64,000 bases of DNA, from contig NZ_JBPNXV010000002.1 in assembly GCF_051235805.1 (NCBI RefSeq), positions 1 to 64,000 of the forward strand, written 5' to 3'. A model generated the notes under the pieces. It saw only the letters and a program-made list of their open reading frames with translations. It did no database searches and was not told the origin of the DNA. Origin of the DNA: Pseudothermotoga_B sp051235805 (GTDB lineage Bacteria > Thermotogota > Thermotogae > Thermotogales > DSM-5069). Positions 35,555 to 45,080 of this stretch are shown one piece after another. Position 1 is the first letter of the stretch, and every line of letters starts with the position of its first letter. The position numbers and the translations under genes were made by a program.

Positions 35555-36670
35555 GTGGTTGCACTTTTGGATATGGATGCGTTTTTTGCGATGATAGAAT
35601 GCACAAGAAATACTTTTTTAATTGGCAAGCCTGTTGCCATCATAGGCTGGGGCAAAAGGACTGCTGTGTCTTCTGTGAACTATCTTGCTAAGAGATGTGG
35701 CGTGAAGGTTGGCATGGCACCACAGATGGCGAGAAAGATCTGCCCAAACCTTGTATTAGTTAAGGCTGATTTCGCTGAGTATGAATCGATCTCTATGGGT
35801 ATAGAAAACATGATAGATAGCGAATTCCCAAGGTATATACGTTACAGCATAGACGAATTTTTCATAGATCTTAATATACCGTGCTCCTTTGAAAAACTCC
35901 ATAGGGTAAAAGCAGATATTCACAGAAGATATGGTCTTACCTGTTCGATAGGTGTTGCTGCGAACCCCGTTTTGAGCAAGATAGCCTGCGAGATGAGTAA
36001 ACCAGATGGGTTTTTAATAGTTCAAAAAGACCAGGTTGCAACTTTCCTCGAAAGATTGGAGGTATCTGTAATACCTGGAATAGGTGTTAAAACGCAGAGT
36101 TATTTGCAGAAGATGAATATACACTCTGTGAGAGAACTCGTTGAATTTGTGAGAAAAGGTTTCGGTTGCAAAGCGTTGAATGAACTGGTTGATTCTCTTT
36201 TCGCAGAGGACTTTGACAGGAAGGAATTTTTCAAGAGAAAACCACCAAAGAGCTTTGGGCATATGAAGACCTTGGATGTTAATGTGAGTGATTTGGTGAC
36301 GCTGAAAGAGATAGGTTTTTATCTTTTGTACAGATCTTTTTTGAGGATGATTCGAGAAGGCTACAGTGCAAAGACGATTTCGTTGATCTTGAAATATGCG
36401 AAATCTGGAAATATCTCTTGTTCTAAAACTTTAAAGGATTGGTGCAGTGATTTCACAAAGCTCTCAAAGGTTGTTGAAATACTCCTTGAAGGGATGTTCA
36501 ATGGAGAACCTGTTAGGATGCTCGGTGTGTCGTTGAGCAATTTGAAACTCTGTGCTTCAAACCAGCTTGAACTTTTCTCCAACCCAGAGAAATTTCTCAA
36601 AGCTGTGAACATAAGGAATCTCGAGATATCTTCGAAGCTTTTCTTGAAAAAAGTGGCTTTGAATGCATAG
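35555..36670 (+). CDS. dinB: Y-family DNA polymerase (Pol IV/DinB-like)
   Basis: 371 residues. The palm motif VALLDMDAFFAMIE carries Asp6 and Asp8, and YSIDEFF carries the catalytic Asp100-Glu101. GVKVGMAPQMARKICPNLVLVKADFAEYE and CSIGVAANPVLSKIACEMSKPDGF are standard DinB blocks. The little-finger domain follows to LFSN. It copies damaged DNA. GTG 35555 was chosen because it lies about 12 bases past the predicted transcription start, while the upstream open frame lies before the promoter. The inverted repeat in the promoter suggests damage-type repression. Confidence 0.92.
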   Translation: MVALLDMDAFFAMIECTRNTFLIGKPVAIIGWGKRTAVSSVNYLAKRCGVKVGMAPQMARKICPNLVLVKADFAEYESISMGIENMIDSEFPRYIRYSIDEFFIDLNIPCSFEKLHRVKADIHRRYGLTCSIGVAANPVLSKIACEMSKPDGFLIVQKDQVATFLERLEVSVIPGIGVKTQSYLQKMNIHSVRELVEFVRKGFGCKALNELVDSLFAEDFDRKEFFKRKPPKSFGHMKTLDVNVSDLVTLKEIGFYLLYRSFLRMIREGYSAKTISLILKYAKSGNISCSKTLKDWCSDFTKLSKVVEILLEGMFNGEPVRMLGVSLSNLKLCASNQLELFSNPEKFLKAVNIRNLEISSKLFLKKVALNA

Positions 36671-36713
36671 GAAATCTGTGTTTTCACCCTTCAAAGATGC
36701 AGTGAGATATCAT

Positions 36714-38507
36714 CTATTCAACTGTTGCAACAGCTTGAATGTATGAATTGAGTATATGCTTAGAAGATTCTATTTGTTGAATTGCCCTTTTGTAGCCATC
36801 TAAACACTCATAATAAGGCAGAGAAAGTCCTGTTTTTAGGTCGATTGCTATGCTGCTTTGCAGTATACCGTCTTTGGATACTTCGAAATACCTTTCATCG
36901 TCGATGAAAGAGCCATCGGGCAGATGATACCTGAAGGCGACAAATCCTTCCTTTGTGTTCAGCAAATCTCTTCCAAAAGATGTAAATCTCTGATCATCAA
37001 TACCTATAAGGTTCAAAAGCGTTGGTAGAAAATCTATCTGCCCGCCGATTGTCTTTACAGTTTCTTTGATTCCACTACCGGGTATGTGAATGACAAAAGG
37101 TATGTTCATAGCATCTCTGTAGGTGTAATCTTTCTTCAAAAGCTGAGGCATGATCTCTTTAACATCTCTGTTGAAAGGATATAGCCCTGCATGGTCGCCA
37201 TAGAGCGCTATTATTGATCTATCATACAATCCATTCTCTTTGAGTTTCTCGATGAATCTGCCAAGTGCGTAATCTGCGTAGTGTATTGCCTGTAGGTAAT
37301 TTCCAACGATTGTGTTCTCGTGCTCTGGCAGGACTTCAAAACTCTTAAGTTGTTGTGGCAACGTGAACGGCGTGTGGCTTGAGATGGTCACCAGAAAAGA
37401 GAAAAACGGTTCTTGATATCCTTTCAAGATCTCGGCAGCTTGCTCGAAAAAGGAAAGATCGCTCAATCCCATACCAAAAACCAGGTCTTGTTTGAATTTC
37501 TCTAAACTCACAAACTCTTCAAAGCCAATATTGGGGTAGATCTTTGAGCGGTTCCAGAACCATCCGGTATTTCCATGCATCGCGATTGTGTGAAAACCGT
37601 GATCTTTTAGAATCTTTGGAAGTGCGTAAAGCTCTATAGTGTCATATTTTTCATAAGCCACTTCTTCACCAGGTACATGCAGAGAAACAAGAGAGACAAA
37701 CTCTGCGTCGGCGGTATTACCTGCGCCTGTTTGTTGGTAATAATTGCTGAAGTAGATTGAATCTCTGCGCAGTAAGGAATTGAGATTGGGTGTGATTTCT
37801 TGACCGTTGTAAGTCATACCGATCAGAAAGTTTTGAAATGACTCGAGTTGTATGACTATGACGTTCTTTTTGGAAGCGATTGCCCAAAACTTTCTCTTCA
37901 AAGGTTGTTGCGTGTTTTCTTTAACAACTGTAGGGCTTTGCTCCTTTGGCTTGGTGAAGGCGGTGGTAAGATCGTAGATGTGGTAAGCAAGAAAACCGTA
38001 TCTGTTGAAGACTTGGCTTGGTTTGAGCTTTTCTGATACAAGAGGAGCCACCGCGAAGAGAGCACACAGAAAGACAGTCAAAAGAAGACCCTTTGGTGTC
38101 TGGGGCATTGAGTCTCTTATGGAAAGATATCTTTTTCTGTCGATTATGCCGAGTGGTATTAGATCTGCAATGAAAAGCAATGATAGGAAGCTTGTGAAAT
38201 ACTTTATGTTTGCACCAAGTTTTCCCACTTGGGGTAATAAGATGAGATGCCTCACAGATGGCAAGGTTCCAAAGTTTTGAAAATACAGAAAATCGGCAAA
38301 GAGAGCGATTGATAGAACACAGTAAAGCCCAAATTGCCATTCTTTGAAGATGAAGGTGAATATCAAGAAAAAAAGCAGAATCCAGGCTATGGTACTCAAA
38401 ACGACAGAGACCTTGAATGCATTGGGAACTGTGAAATAAAATGCGAAAATCTTTGCAAAAAGCAAAGTCAGCAATAGCAACATGTACTTGAAGGTACTCA
38501 GAGTCAT
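36714..38507 (-). CDS. LtaS-like sulfatase-fold phosphoglycerol transferase
   Basis: 597 residues. About five N-terminal membrane helices (to residue 180) precede an extracytoplasmic alkaline-phosphatase-like domain. It has a metal-binding Glu in VIQLESFQNF, the nucleophile Thr in GAGNTADAEF (about 261) and YGDHAGLY. These match lipoteichoic acid synthase and MdoB-type enzymes, which move phosphoglycerol from phosphatidylglycerol to a glycan. Gram-negative Thermotogales have no lipoteichoic acid, so a periplasmic or toga glycan is the likely acceptor. ATG 38507 follows GGAGGAATCG. Confidence 0.85.
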   Translation of the reverse strand: MTLSTFKYMLLLLTLLFAKIFAFYFTVPNAFKVSVVLSTIAWILLFFLIFTFIFKEWQFGLYCVLSIALFADFLYFQNFGTLPSVRHLILLPQVGKLGANIKYFTSFLSLLFIADLIPLGIIDRKRYLSIRDSMPQTPKGLLLTVFLCALFAVAPLVSEKLKPSQVFNRYGFLAYHIYDLTTAFTKPKEQSPTVVKENTQQPLKRKFWAIASKKNVIVIQLESFQNFLIGMTYNGQEITPNLNSLLRRDSIYFSNYYQQTGAGNTADAEFVSLVSLHVPGEEVAYEKYDTIELYALPKILKDHGFHTIAMHGNTGWFWNRSKIYPNIGFEEFVSLEKFKQDLVFGMGLSDLSFFEQAAEILKGYQEPFFSFLVTISSHTPFTLPQQLKSFEVLPEHENTIVGNYLQAIHYADYALGRFIEKLKENGLYDRSIIALYGDHAGLYPFNRDVKEIMPQLLKKDYTYRDAMNIPFVIHIPGSGIKETVKTIGGQIDFLPTLLNLIGIDDQRFTSFGRDLLNTKEGFVAFRYHLPDGSFIDDERYFEVSKDGILQSSIAIDLKTGLSLPYYECLDGYKRAIQQIESSKHILNSYIQAVATVE

Positions 38508-38526
38508 ATCGATTCCTCCACAGAGA

Positions 38527-38566
38527 ATTATACAATCGTTGGTTGATACACGAATTAGGATACAAT
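38527..38566. promoter_or_regulatory. Back-to-back promoters between LtaS-like and PIG-L genes
   Basis: Plus: TTGGTT (38539-38544), 16 bases, TACAAT (38561-38566), giving a start near 38573, so the ATG at 38573 lacks a leader and GTG 38591 is the likely first codon. Minus: TATAAT at 38532-38527 without a clear -35. Confidence 0.5.
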
Positions 38567-38590
38567 TAGAAAATGAAGGGAGTGAAGTGT

Positions 38591-39346
38591 GTGCAGAATT
38601 TGACACAGAAACTGAAGGAGTTCTTCAACATTCCAAAACTTGAGCAGTGTGAGAGAGTTTTATGCGTTCAACCACACCCAGATGACGCTGATATCAGCAT
38701 GGGGGCAACTGTGGCAAAGCTTTCTGAACTCGGGGTGAAGGTTTTTTACTTGACAGTCACCGATGGTAGTGCTGGTTCACAAGATGAATCATTGATTGGT
38801 CAAAGACTGAAAGAGATAAGAGAAAAAGAGCAAGAAAAGGCCGCAGAAACCCTTGGTGTGCATGAGTTGATCTGGCTTGGTTTTGAAGATTTGGGCGATT
38901 ATTCAATAGAGCAAGTAAGATCAAAAGTAACTGAACAGATCAGAAAGATCAGACCAGATGTGGTTTTCACCGTAGACCCATTTCTTCCATATGAAGTTCA
39001 TCCAGACCATATCAAGTGCGGTTTTGCGGCGTGTCAAGCAAGCAGTCTTTACAGACTGCCCAAGCTTTACCCTGGAACCTGTGATCATCAACTTCAGGCT
39101 GTAGGGCTTTTCAACACTGCTCACCCTAACACATTTTACGAGGTCGAACAAAGACACATGGAAAGGAAATTACTCGCACTTTCTCAGCACAAGAGTCAGT
39201 TTGATGAGAGCTCGCTGAAGATGCTTTCGTTCTATTTGACAGAAAGAGCAAAACACTATGCTCCAGAGCCCGGCAAGTTGGTTGAAACCTTCAAAATTCT
39301 GCCACCTTCAATGCTTCATGTTTTTCCAGAGGCTCTTGAATTTTAG
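38591..39346 (+). CDS. PIG-L (LmbE) family zinc deacetylase
   Basis: 251 residues. The zinc motif PHPDDAD (His29, Asp32) and the later HPDH motif are the family signature. TVTDGSAG and VDPFLPYEVHPDH are typical. PIG-L enzymes remove N-acetyl groups from GlcNAc-type substrates, as archaeal diacetylchitobiose deacetylase does. GTG 38591 is set by AAGGGAG upstream. The next genes are a BadF-type kinase and GH4, which suggests catabolism of an N-acetylated disaccharide. That is inference. Confidence 0.85.
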   Translation: MQNLTQKLKEFFNIPKLEQCERVLCVQPHPDDADISMGATVAKLSELGVKVFYLTVTDGSAGSQDESLIGQRLKEIREKEQEKAAETLGVHELIWLGFEDLGDYSIEQVRSKVTEQIRKIRPDVVFTVDPFLPYEVHPDHIKCGFAACQASSLYRLPKLYPGTCDHQLQAVGLFNTAHPNTFYEVEQRHMERKLLALSQHKSQFDESSLKMLSFYLTERAKHYAPEPGKLVETFKILPPSMLHVFPEALEF

Positions 39347-39356
39347 AGGTGATTAC

Positions 39357-40322
39357 ATGTATTTCATGGGTGTCGATGTTGGAGGCAGTAAGACAGATCT
39401 TGTTTTAGTTGATCACTCAGGCACAGTGATTTCGCATCTCAGAGCACCCGGTGCCAACTATCAAGGAGTTGGTGTAGAGAAGGCATTTGAGATATTGAGC
39501 GATGCAATAAACAAACTCATGAAAGAGGCTGGGTTGAAAAAGCAAGAGATCACCTTCGCTTATTTTGGTGTTGCTGGTGCAGATATGGAGTACGAGATCA
39601 AAATAGTCAGATCGATACTTGAAAGACTTGGTTTGGAAAATTACGATTTCGACAACGATGGAAGGATCGCACTCAGATCTGGCACTCTTGACGATATCGG
39701 AATACTCATCAGCTGTGGCACCGGTGGAATAACTTACGGATGCGATGGCAGGGAGATGATTCGCAAGGGAGGTTTCTCGCGTTTCTTCGGTGAGAGGCTT
39801 GGTTCTTACATAATTGCAGGTATGGTTGCCTCGGCGATAGTCAGATCAAAAGACGGTAGAGACGAACACACGATCATGCAGGAACTTTTCGAATCGAAGA
39901 TAGGTCAATCGATAGAAGAAATCATGTACCATGAGTACATGGGAGAAGATAGATCGAAGATGGCTGAGTACATGATCTTGTTGTTTCAAAGTTTGTATGA
40001 AGCTGCGCACAATTATGACTATGTTGCACTGAGGATTCTTGGACAGATCGTAGAAGAGGTTTTGAAGATAGTGAACATCTACGAAAAGGAACTTGACCTC
40101 ACTCCACCAATCAAGGTGGTGTTGGAGGGAAGTTTCTTTAAGAAGGCTGACAAAATTCTGATTAGAATGATTGAATCTGCTCTGGGAAAGGAACATCAAG
40201 TCATCGTGCCAGTACAGCCACCAGTTTTTGGGGCAATTTTATTAGCTGCCGAAAAGGCTGGGTACAGCTTTCAGAAGGATGCATTGGAGAATCTTCTGAA
40301 GCATTGGAGTGATGAAAAGTGA
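39357..40322 (+). CDS. BadF/BadG-type sugar kinase (N-acetylglucosamine kinase-like)
   Basis: 321 residues of the actin/hsp70-like ATPase fold. MGVDVGGSKTDLVLVD is phosphate loop 1, ISCGTGGITYG phosphate loop 2, and VLEGSFFKKADKIL lies near the end. The family includes GlcNAc and glucosamine kinases. AGAGGTGAT sets ATG 39357. It overlaps the GH4 gene by four bases. Since no PTS exists here, it may phosphorylate the disaccharide that GH4 cleaves. Confidence 0.85.
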   Translation: MYFMGVDVGGSKTDLVLVDHSGTVISHLRAPGANYQGVGVEKAFEILSDAINKLMKEAGLKKQEITFAYFGVAGADMEYEIKIVRSILERLGLENYDFDNDGRIALRSGTLDDIGILISCGTGGITYGCDGREMIRKGGFSRFFGERLGSYIIAGMVASAIVRSKDGRDEHTIMQELFESKIGQSIEEIMYHEYMGEDRSKMAEYMILLFQSLYEAAHNYDYVALRILGQIVEEVLKIVNIYEKELDLTPPIKVVLEGSFFKKADKILIRMIESALGKEHQVIVPVQPPVFGAILLAAEKAGYSFQKDALENLLKHWSDEK

Positions 40323-41572
40323 AGATAGCAGTGATAGGCGGTGGAAGTACATACACACCAGAGTTGATCAACGGGATTCTTGAGATATCAAAAGATGTCA
40401 AGGTAGACCAACTTGTACTGTACGACATTCCACAGGCAAAAGATAAACTCGAGATTCTCTACCAGTTTTCGAAAAGGCTCGTAGCAGATCGTTTCGAATT
40501 GCTGAAAACTCAACAAATCCAAGAAGCCGTTGAAGGGGCAGACTATGTGATCTTTCAATTCAGAGTTGGGCAACTGAAAGCCAGGCAGAACGACGAAGAA
40601 ATTCCGCTTCAGTACAACTTGATTGGTCAAGAAACAACAGGTATGGGTGGTTTTGCATGTGCTTTGAGAACCTTCCCGGTTGTGGAAGAATATGTGAAGA
40701 TAGTTGACAAATACAGTAAGGCAACGATCATAAACTTCACAAACCCATCTGGGCATGTCACTGAATTTGTCCTGAACTACTTGGGATTTGAGAGGTTCAT
40801 AGGCTTGTGCAATATACCAATCAACTTGTTGAAGATGATCTCTCAGATATGTGACTGTGAGATGAAAGATGTTTTCGTTAAGTACTATGGATTGAATCAT
40901 CTAACCTTCCTTGAAAAGGTCTATGTGAAAGACCAAGAAGTGACCCAGACTCTGATGCAGAAAATGAAGCTGCAACTTGCCAATATTCCTTCCCAGGAGT
41001 TTCCGCAGGCATCTTTAGAGGCACTTGGTATGTACCCAAACAGCTACTTGAAGTACTATCTGATGAAAAAGACGATGGTTGAAAAACTGAAAAAAGAAGG
41101 CACACGTGCAGAAAGAGTCAGACAGATAGAAAGCGATTTGCTCGAACTGTACAGGACTGTGAACCATATTCCGCCAGAGTTATCTCAAAGAGGCGGCAGT
41201 ATGTACTCGACTGCCGCAGCAAATCTGATAAGAGATCTTGCGTTGTCTGCTGGCACGGTGCACATTGTGAACACGAGAAACAACGGTGCGATAAGCGATG
41301 TGCCCGGTGACTATGTTCTTGAAATTCCCTGTCTTGTGAAGGCAGGCAAAGTCTTTCCTGTGAGCCTTGGTAAGGCAGACCAGTTCGCACTTGGAATGGT
41401 TCACCTGATAAAGATGTACGAAAGACTGACAATCGAGGCATATCTCAAAAGATCAAAAGCACTGGCGATGAAAGCGATGCTTTTGCATCCACTTGGACCT
41501 GGTGTAGAAGACGTCGAAGGTTTACTGCAAGAGATTCTGGAGGCAAACGAGAGTTTCATTGAACTGAAATAG
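40319..41572 (+). CDS. bglT: Glycoside hydrolase family 4, 6-phospho-beta-glucosidase
   Basis: 417 residues. MKIAVIGGGSTYTPELINGIL is the NAD-binding Rossmann start. GLCNIPIN (about 163) and GLNHL hold the metal-binding Cys and His of GH4. The enzyme oxidises C3 with NAD and needs Mn and reductant, then breaks the glycosidic bond by elimination. Similarity in length and start to the Thermotoga BglT enzyme supports specificity for 6-phospho-beta-glucosides, but sugar preference cannot be read directly. GTG 40319 overlaps the kinase stop. Confidence 0.9.
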   Translation: MKIAVIGGGSTYTPELINGILEISKDVKVDQLVLYDIPQAKDKLEILYQFSKRLVADRFELLKTQQIQEAVEGADYVIFQFRVGQLKARQNDEEIPLQYNLIGQETTGMGGFACALRTFPVVEEYVKIVDKYSKATIINFTNPSGHVTEFVLNYLGFERFIGLCNIPINLLKMISQICDCEMKDVFVKYYGLNHLTFLEKVYVKDQEVTQTLMQKMKLQLANIPSQEFPQASLEALGMYPNSYLKYYLMKKTMVEKLKKEGTRAERVRQIESDLLELYRTVNHIPPELSQRGGSMYSTAAANLIRDLALSAGTVHIVNTRNNGAISDVPGDYVLEIPCLVKAGKVFPVSLGKADQFALGMVHLIKMYERLTIEAYLKRSKALAMKAMLLHPLGPGVEDVEGLLQEILEANESFIELK

Positions 41573-41582
41573 GAGGGTTACG

Positions 41583-42893
41583 ATGAAAGACTTCGTTTAC
41601 AGCCTCGGTTCATTCAGTTCTGCGCTTCTTTCAAACACAGTTTCTACATTTGCCATCTTCTATTACGTTGATGTTCTCAAAGCGCCACCACACATGATAA
41701 GTATTGTCATGATTCTTTATGGTCTTTGGAATGCCATAAACGATCCACTCTTTGGGTATCTTTCAGATATAACCAAAACAAGATGGGGCAGAAGAAAACC
41801 GTACATAATTTGGTTTTCTCTGCCCCTCGCTTTGGTCTTTACACTTTTTTGGGCACCACCCTTCGACGGGACAAGACCTACTGCGTTGGTTTTGTACTAT
41901 CTGTTGATGATCTTTCTCTTTGACAGTTTCTATACAATCGTTATCTTGAACTGGACTGCGCTCTTTCCAGAGATGTACCCAACACTCAAAGAGAGGGCAA
42001 AAGTCTCTGCGCTCAGACAAGCATTGGGTATTCCTGGACTTCTTTTGGGTATCGCACTACCACCGATGCTCGCGGCGAAATTAGGTTGGGACAAGATGGG
42101 AATGATCTTTGCCTTTGTTGGTGGGACGATTCTCTATCTGACGTTGCTTGGCATAAGGGAAAACCCAAGATACTCACAGAAACAAGGTTTGAACGTAATC
42201 GAAGCGGTCAAATTCACCTTTTTCAACAAATCCTTTCTCACCTATGTGATAGCTTCATTTCTCCTCCAGTTCACATACACCGCATTGCTGGCAGCTTTGC
42301 CTTTCTATGCGAAATATGTTTTAAAGATAAGTGAAAGCCAGACAAGTTTGTTGTTGGCTTCGATATTTGTTGTCACATTTTTCTTGATACCACTTTGGCA
42401 GAAGATCACTGCAAAGATTGGTGCGAAAAGGACAATGATGATCTCTATGATTCTGTGGGCAGTTCTGCTCAGTGGCTTTGCTTTCATAAGAACTTTCATT
42501 CAGGGAATTATACTCGCTTCGAGTTTGGCGTTGGGACTTGCCGGGCCTTTGATAATACTCGATATCATGATCGCTGACATAGCAGATGAAGATCAGCTCA
42601 AGACAGGTCAAAGAAGAGAAGGCATGTACTTCGGGGCGAATGCTTTGGTTATCAGGTTGGGAATCTCGCTCAATTCTTTGGTGATGGGACTTGTTCTGTC
42701 GCTCAGCGGCTATAATGCCAACTTGCCAATCGATGCGCAACCAAACAGCGCCATTATCGGTTTTAGAATGCTCTGTAGCTTGGTTCCCATAATTGCCACT
42801 GCTATTGCCTTACTCGTTTTGAGGTACTACCCACTCGATGGAGAATATCTAAGGCAGATCAAAGAGAAGGTACAGTTGGTGAGGTCAGAATAA
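41583..42893 (+). CDS. GPH-family sugar/cation symporter (MFS)
   Basis: 436 residues, about 12 helices. GLWNAINDPLFGYLSDITKTRWGRRKPYI is the GPH signature (as in MelB, XylP, LacS). It lacks the PTS-like C-terminal domain. It should bring in the glycoside with Na or H ions, for use by the kinase and GH4 upstream. AGGAGG lies seven bases before ATG 41583. Confidence 0.9.
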   Translation: MKDFVYSLGSFSSALLSNTVSTFAIFYYVDVLKAPPHMISIVMILYGLWNAINDPLFGYLSDITKTRWGRRKPYIIWFSLPLALVFTLFWAPPFDGTRPTALVLYYLLMIFLFDSFYTIVILNWTALFPEMYPTLKERAKVSALRQALGIPGLLLGIALPPMLAAKLGWDKMGMIFAFVGGTILYLTLLGIRENPRYSQKQGLNVIEAVKFTFFNKSFLTYVIASFLLQFTYTALLAALPFYAKYVLKISESQTSLLLASIFVVTFFLIPLWQKITAKIGAKRTMMISMILWAVLLSGFAFIRTFIQGIILASSLALGLAGPLIILDIMIADIADEDQLKTGQRREGMYFGANALVIRLGISLNSLVMGLVLSLSGYNANLPIDAQPNSAIIGFRMLCSLVPIIATAIALLVLRYYPLDGEYLRQIKEKVQLVRSE

Positions 42894-42894
42894 A

Positions 42895-43431
42895 GTGAAG
42901 ATAACAGGTGGGATTTTCAAAGGTAGAGAACTCAAATCTGTACCTGATCGTAGAACAAGATATACCACTTCACTTGTAAGACAAGCGATCTTCAGCATGA
43001 TCGAAGTTGCAGGTGCAAGTTTCTTGGAGCTTTTCTGCGGGAGTGCTGTTGTTTCTTTGGAAGCGCTGAGCCGTGGTGCAAACTTTGCTGTCGCCGTTGA
43101 TATATCGAGAAAAGCGGTGAAGACAGCTTCTGAAAACTCGAAGTTGTTGCAAGCAAATCTGAAGATAGTGAATGCAGATTTTGAGAGATTTCTTAAAGCA
43201 TCTGACGAGTCTTTTGACTTTGTCTTTGCCGACCCACCGTATGACCTCGGATTTGTTCAGCGACTTCTCGATCTGCTTTCTGAAAGACCTGAAATAGGCA
43301 AGATCATCATCGTTGAAAAGGCTGTTGCCGAAGGCTTTGTTTTGCCAGTGACGTTCACATTGGCCAAAACAAAGAGATATGGAGACACTGAAATCGTATT
43401 GCTGGAGAGAAACCTTGGACCAAGAGAGTAG
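42895..43431 (+). CDS. rsmD: 16S rRNA (guanine966-N2)-methyltransferase RsmD
   Basis: 178 residues. MKITGGIFKGRELKSVP and TRYTTSLVRQAIFSMIE are the family start. FLELFCGSAVVSLEALSRGA is the SAM loop, and FVFADPPYDLGF carries the catalytic DPPY. It methylates G966 of 16S rRNA. GTG 42895 is two bases past the symporter stop, so it rides on the sugar operon without a functional link. The 190 bases after it hold a 7-bp hairpin (43528-43548) but no clear terminator. Confidence 0.92.
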   Translation: MKITGGIFKGRELKSVPDRRTRYTTSLVRQAIFSMIEVAGASFLELFCGSAVVSLEALSRGANFAVAVDISRKAVKTASENSKLLQANLKIVNADFERFLKASDESFDFVFADPPYDLGFVQRLLDLLSERPEIGKIIIVEKAVAEGFVLPVTFTLAKTKRYGDTEIVLLERNLGPRE

Positions 43432-43622
43432 ACCTATGCCAAGGTACGGTGGTACTCTGTGTGTTGTTCGGTCCAGCGCTGTCCAATATATATTATACGA
43501 TTTCACAAACACATAATAAATGCCAGAAAGTACTCCTGGAAAGTACTTGTTGAAGAAAAATGCAGTTTTTCTCGAATATACAATAAAAAGAGAACTTTGT
43601 TTAGACTAACTCCTTAAGATGC

Positions 43623-45062
43623 TCAGAGACCTTCAAGCCAGATTTTGTAGAGTTTTTCGTAGTAATCACTTAGCGCCGGCTCTGGATCGTAGACTGCAGC
43701 ATTTTCAAATCCTTTGTTCAGTGAAGTAAGATCGCCTTCGCTCAGGACATACAGTATGGTTCCAAGTGCTGCGCCTTGACGACTGCTCTGCAGAAGAATT
43801 CTGTGATTGAAGATGTTGCAGATCATCTTCATCCACACATCTGCTTGAGTTAAACCACCTGTTGCAACGACTCTTTCGAGTCTCTTCGGCATCCTCTTGA
43901 CGACATCAAAAGCACGTCTCAGGTTGAAGGCGATTCCTTCAAGCACACTTCTTGCGATCTGCTCGTCAGTGGTAGTACTCTTGAGTCTGTCAAACTTTGC
44001 ACAAGGAGTCGGATCGAACTTTGGAAATCTCTTTCCAAAGATGAATGGGTAAAAAAGAGCTGAATTTTCCAGATCAAGATCTTGTAGTATTTTTTCGACT
44101 TTCTTTACAACTGTGCTGTGATCGTGTTTTGAAAGAAGTTTTATATACCAGTCGAAGACATACCCACCGTTTTTGATGGCAGCACCTGTTATGTAGTGAT
44201 TCTCGTCGAGTATGTAGCACCAAATGCCAGGTACTGGATACTCTTCGGGAGGTTGTTTAACGATCGTTCTGATTGCAGCGCTGCTGCCCACAGAGATTGT
44301 CAAAGAGTCTTCAACACCAGCTCCAGCACCTATACTTGATGCTGCTGCGTCTGAGATGCTTATCAACACAGGAAGACCTTCACGCAAACCTGTTCTTTCT
44401 GCCGCAGAGCTGTGCAGTTTTAGTACGTCTCTCACAGATACGAGTTCTGGTAGTTTTTCTTTGCCCAGCCCAGCGAGGCTTTTCAGTTCATCGTAGCACC
44501 AGTCCTTTTTGTGTATGTCAAGACAACCACTTCCAGAAGCCACGCTGATGTCTGCTATTAGTTTTCCCGTCAATCTGTAGACGATGTAATCTTTCTGAGA
44601 GACAACCTTTGCAGCTGATTTGAGCTTCTCTTTTTCATTTTCATGAAACCACAAGATCTTGTAGAATGGGTAGACTGTGTCTGCAGGACAACCGGTTTTT
44701 CTATGTAAGTCCCTTGCCAGTTTCTCATCTTTTGAAATTCTTCTAACCTGTTCAACCGATCTTTCGTCGAGCCACGGAATGATGTTGCCAAGAGGTTCAA
44801 AGCCTTCATCAAGAAAGAGTAAGGTGTGCAGTGCTGAATCCAAAACTATCGCATCGATATCACCGAAAGATTCCGCTACTTGCTTCAAAGCATCGAAAAC
44901 CGCATTCTCAATCTGCGAAGGCTCTTGCTCAAAGATTCCTGGACTAATCGAAAAGGGTTCATACGAACGGCTCGTCTCCATCTCGATCTTTCTATTTGAG
45001 GGATTGTACACAATCACCTTAACCGCGGTTGTACCCAAATCAACGCCAACGTACATTCCCAT
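43623..45062 (-). CDS. FGGY-family sugar kinase (gluconate/xylulose kinase-like)
   Basis: 479 residues. MYVGVDLGTTAVKVIVYN is the phosphate loop, IPWLDERS holds the catalytic-type Asp region, and TGGLTQADVWMKMICNIFN is the C-terminal FGGY signature. It phosphorylates a sugar or sugar acid in the cytoplasm. In this operon with an SDR, a hydroxyacid dehydrogenase and a TRAP transporter, a keto-sugar acid or gluconate-type substrate is likeliest. It is the last gene of the operon. AAGGAGG precedes ATG 45062. Confidence 0.88.
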   Translation of the reverse strand: MGMYVGVDLGTTAVKVIVYNPSNRKIEMETSRSYEPFSISPGIFEQEPSQIENAVFDALKQVAESFGDIDAIVLDSALHTLLFLDEGFEPLGNIIPWLDERSVEQVRRISKDEKLARDLHRKTGCPADTVYPFYKILWFHENEKEKLKSAAKVVSQKDYIVYRLTGKLIADISVASGSGCLDIHKKDWCYDELKSLAGLGKEKLPELVSVRDVLKLHSSAAERTGLREGLPVLISISDAAASSIGAGAGVEDSLTISVGSSAAIRTIVKQPPEEYPVPGIWCYILDENHYITGAAIKNGGYVFDWYIKLLSKHDHSTVVKKVEKILQDLDLENSALFYPFIFGKRFPKFDPTPCAKFDRLKSTTTDEQIARSVLEGIAFNLRRAFDVVKRMPKRLERVVATGGLTQADVWMKMICNIFNHRILLQSSRQGAALGTILYVLSEGDLTSLNKGFENAAVYDPEPALSDYYEKLYKIWLEGL

Positions 45063-45080
45063 GACTGATAAACCTCCTTG

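Noticed and set aside
38573..38590. ATG 38573 as start of the PIG-L gene
   Set aside because: It lies at the predicted transcript start; GTG 38591 has a proper ribosome site.
42321..42740. A 139-codon antisense open frame inside the GPH symporter gene
   Set aside because: Antisense shadow of a certain gene, with low-complexity codon effects and no start signal.
43528..43548. A 7-bp hairpin between rsmD and the FGGY kinase gene
   Set aside because: No T-tract on either strand, so not called a terminator.
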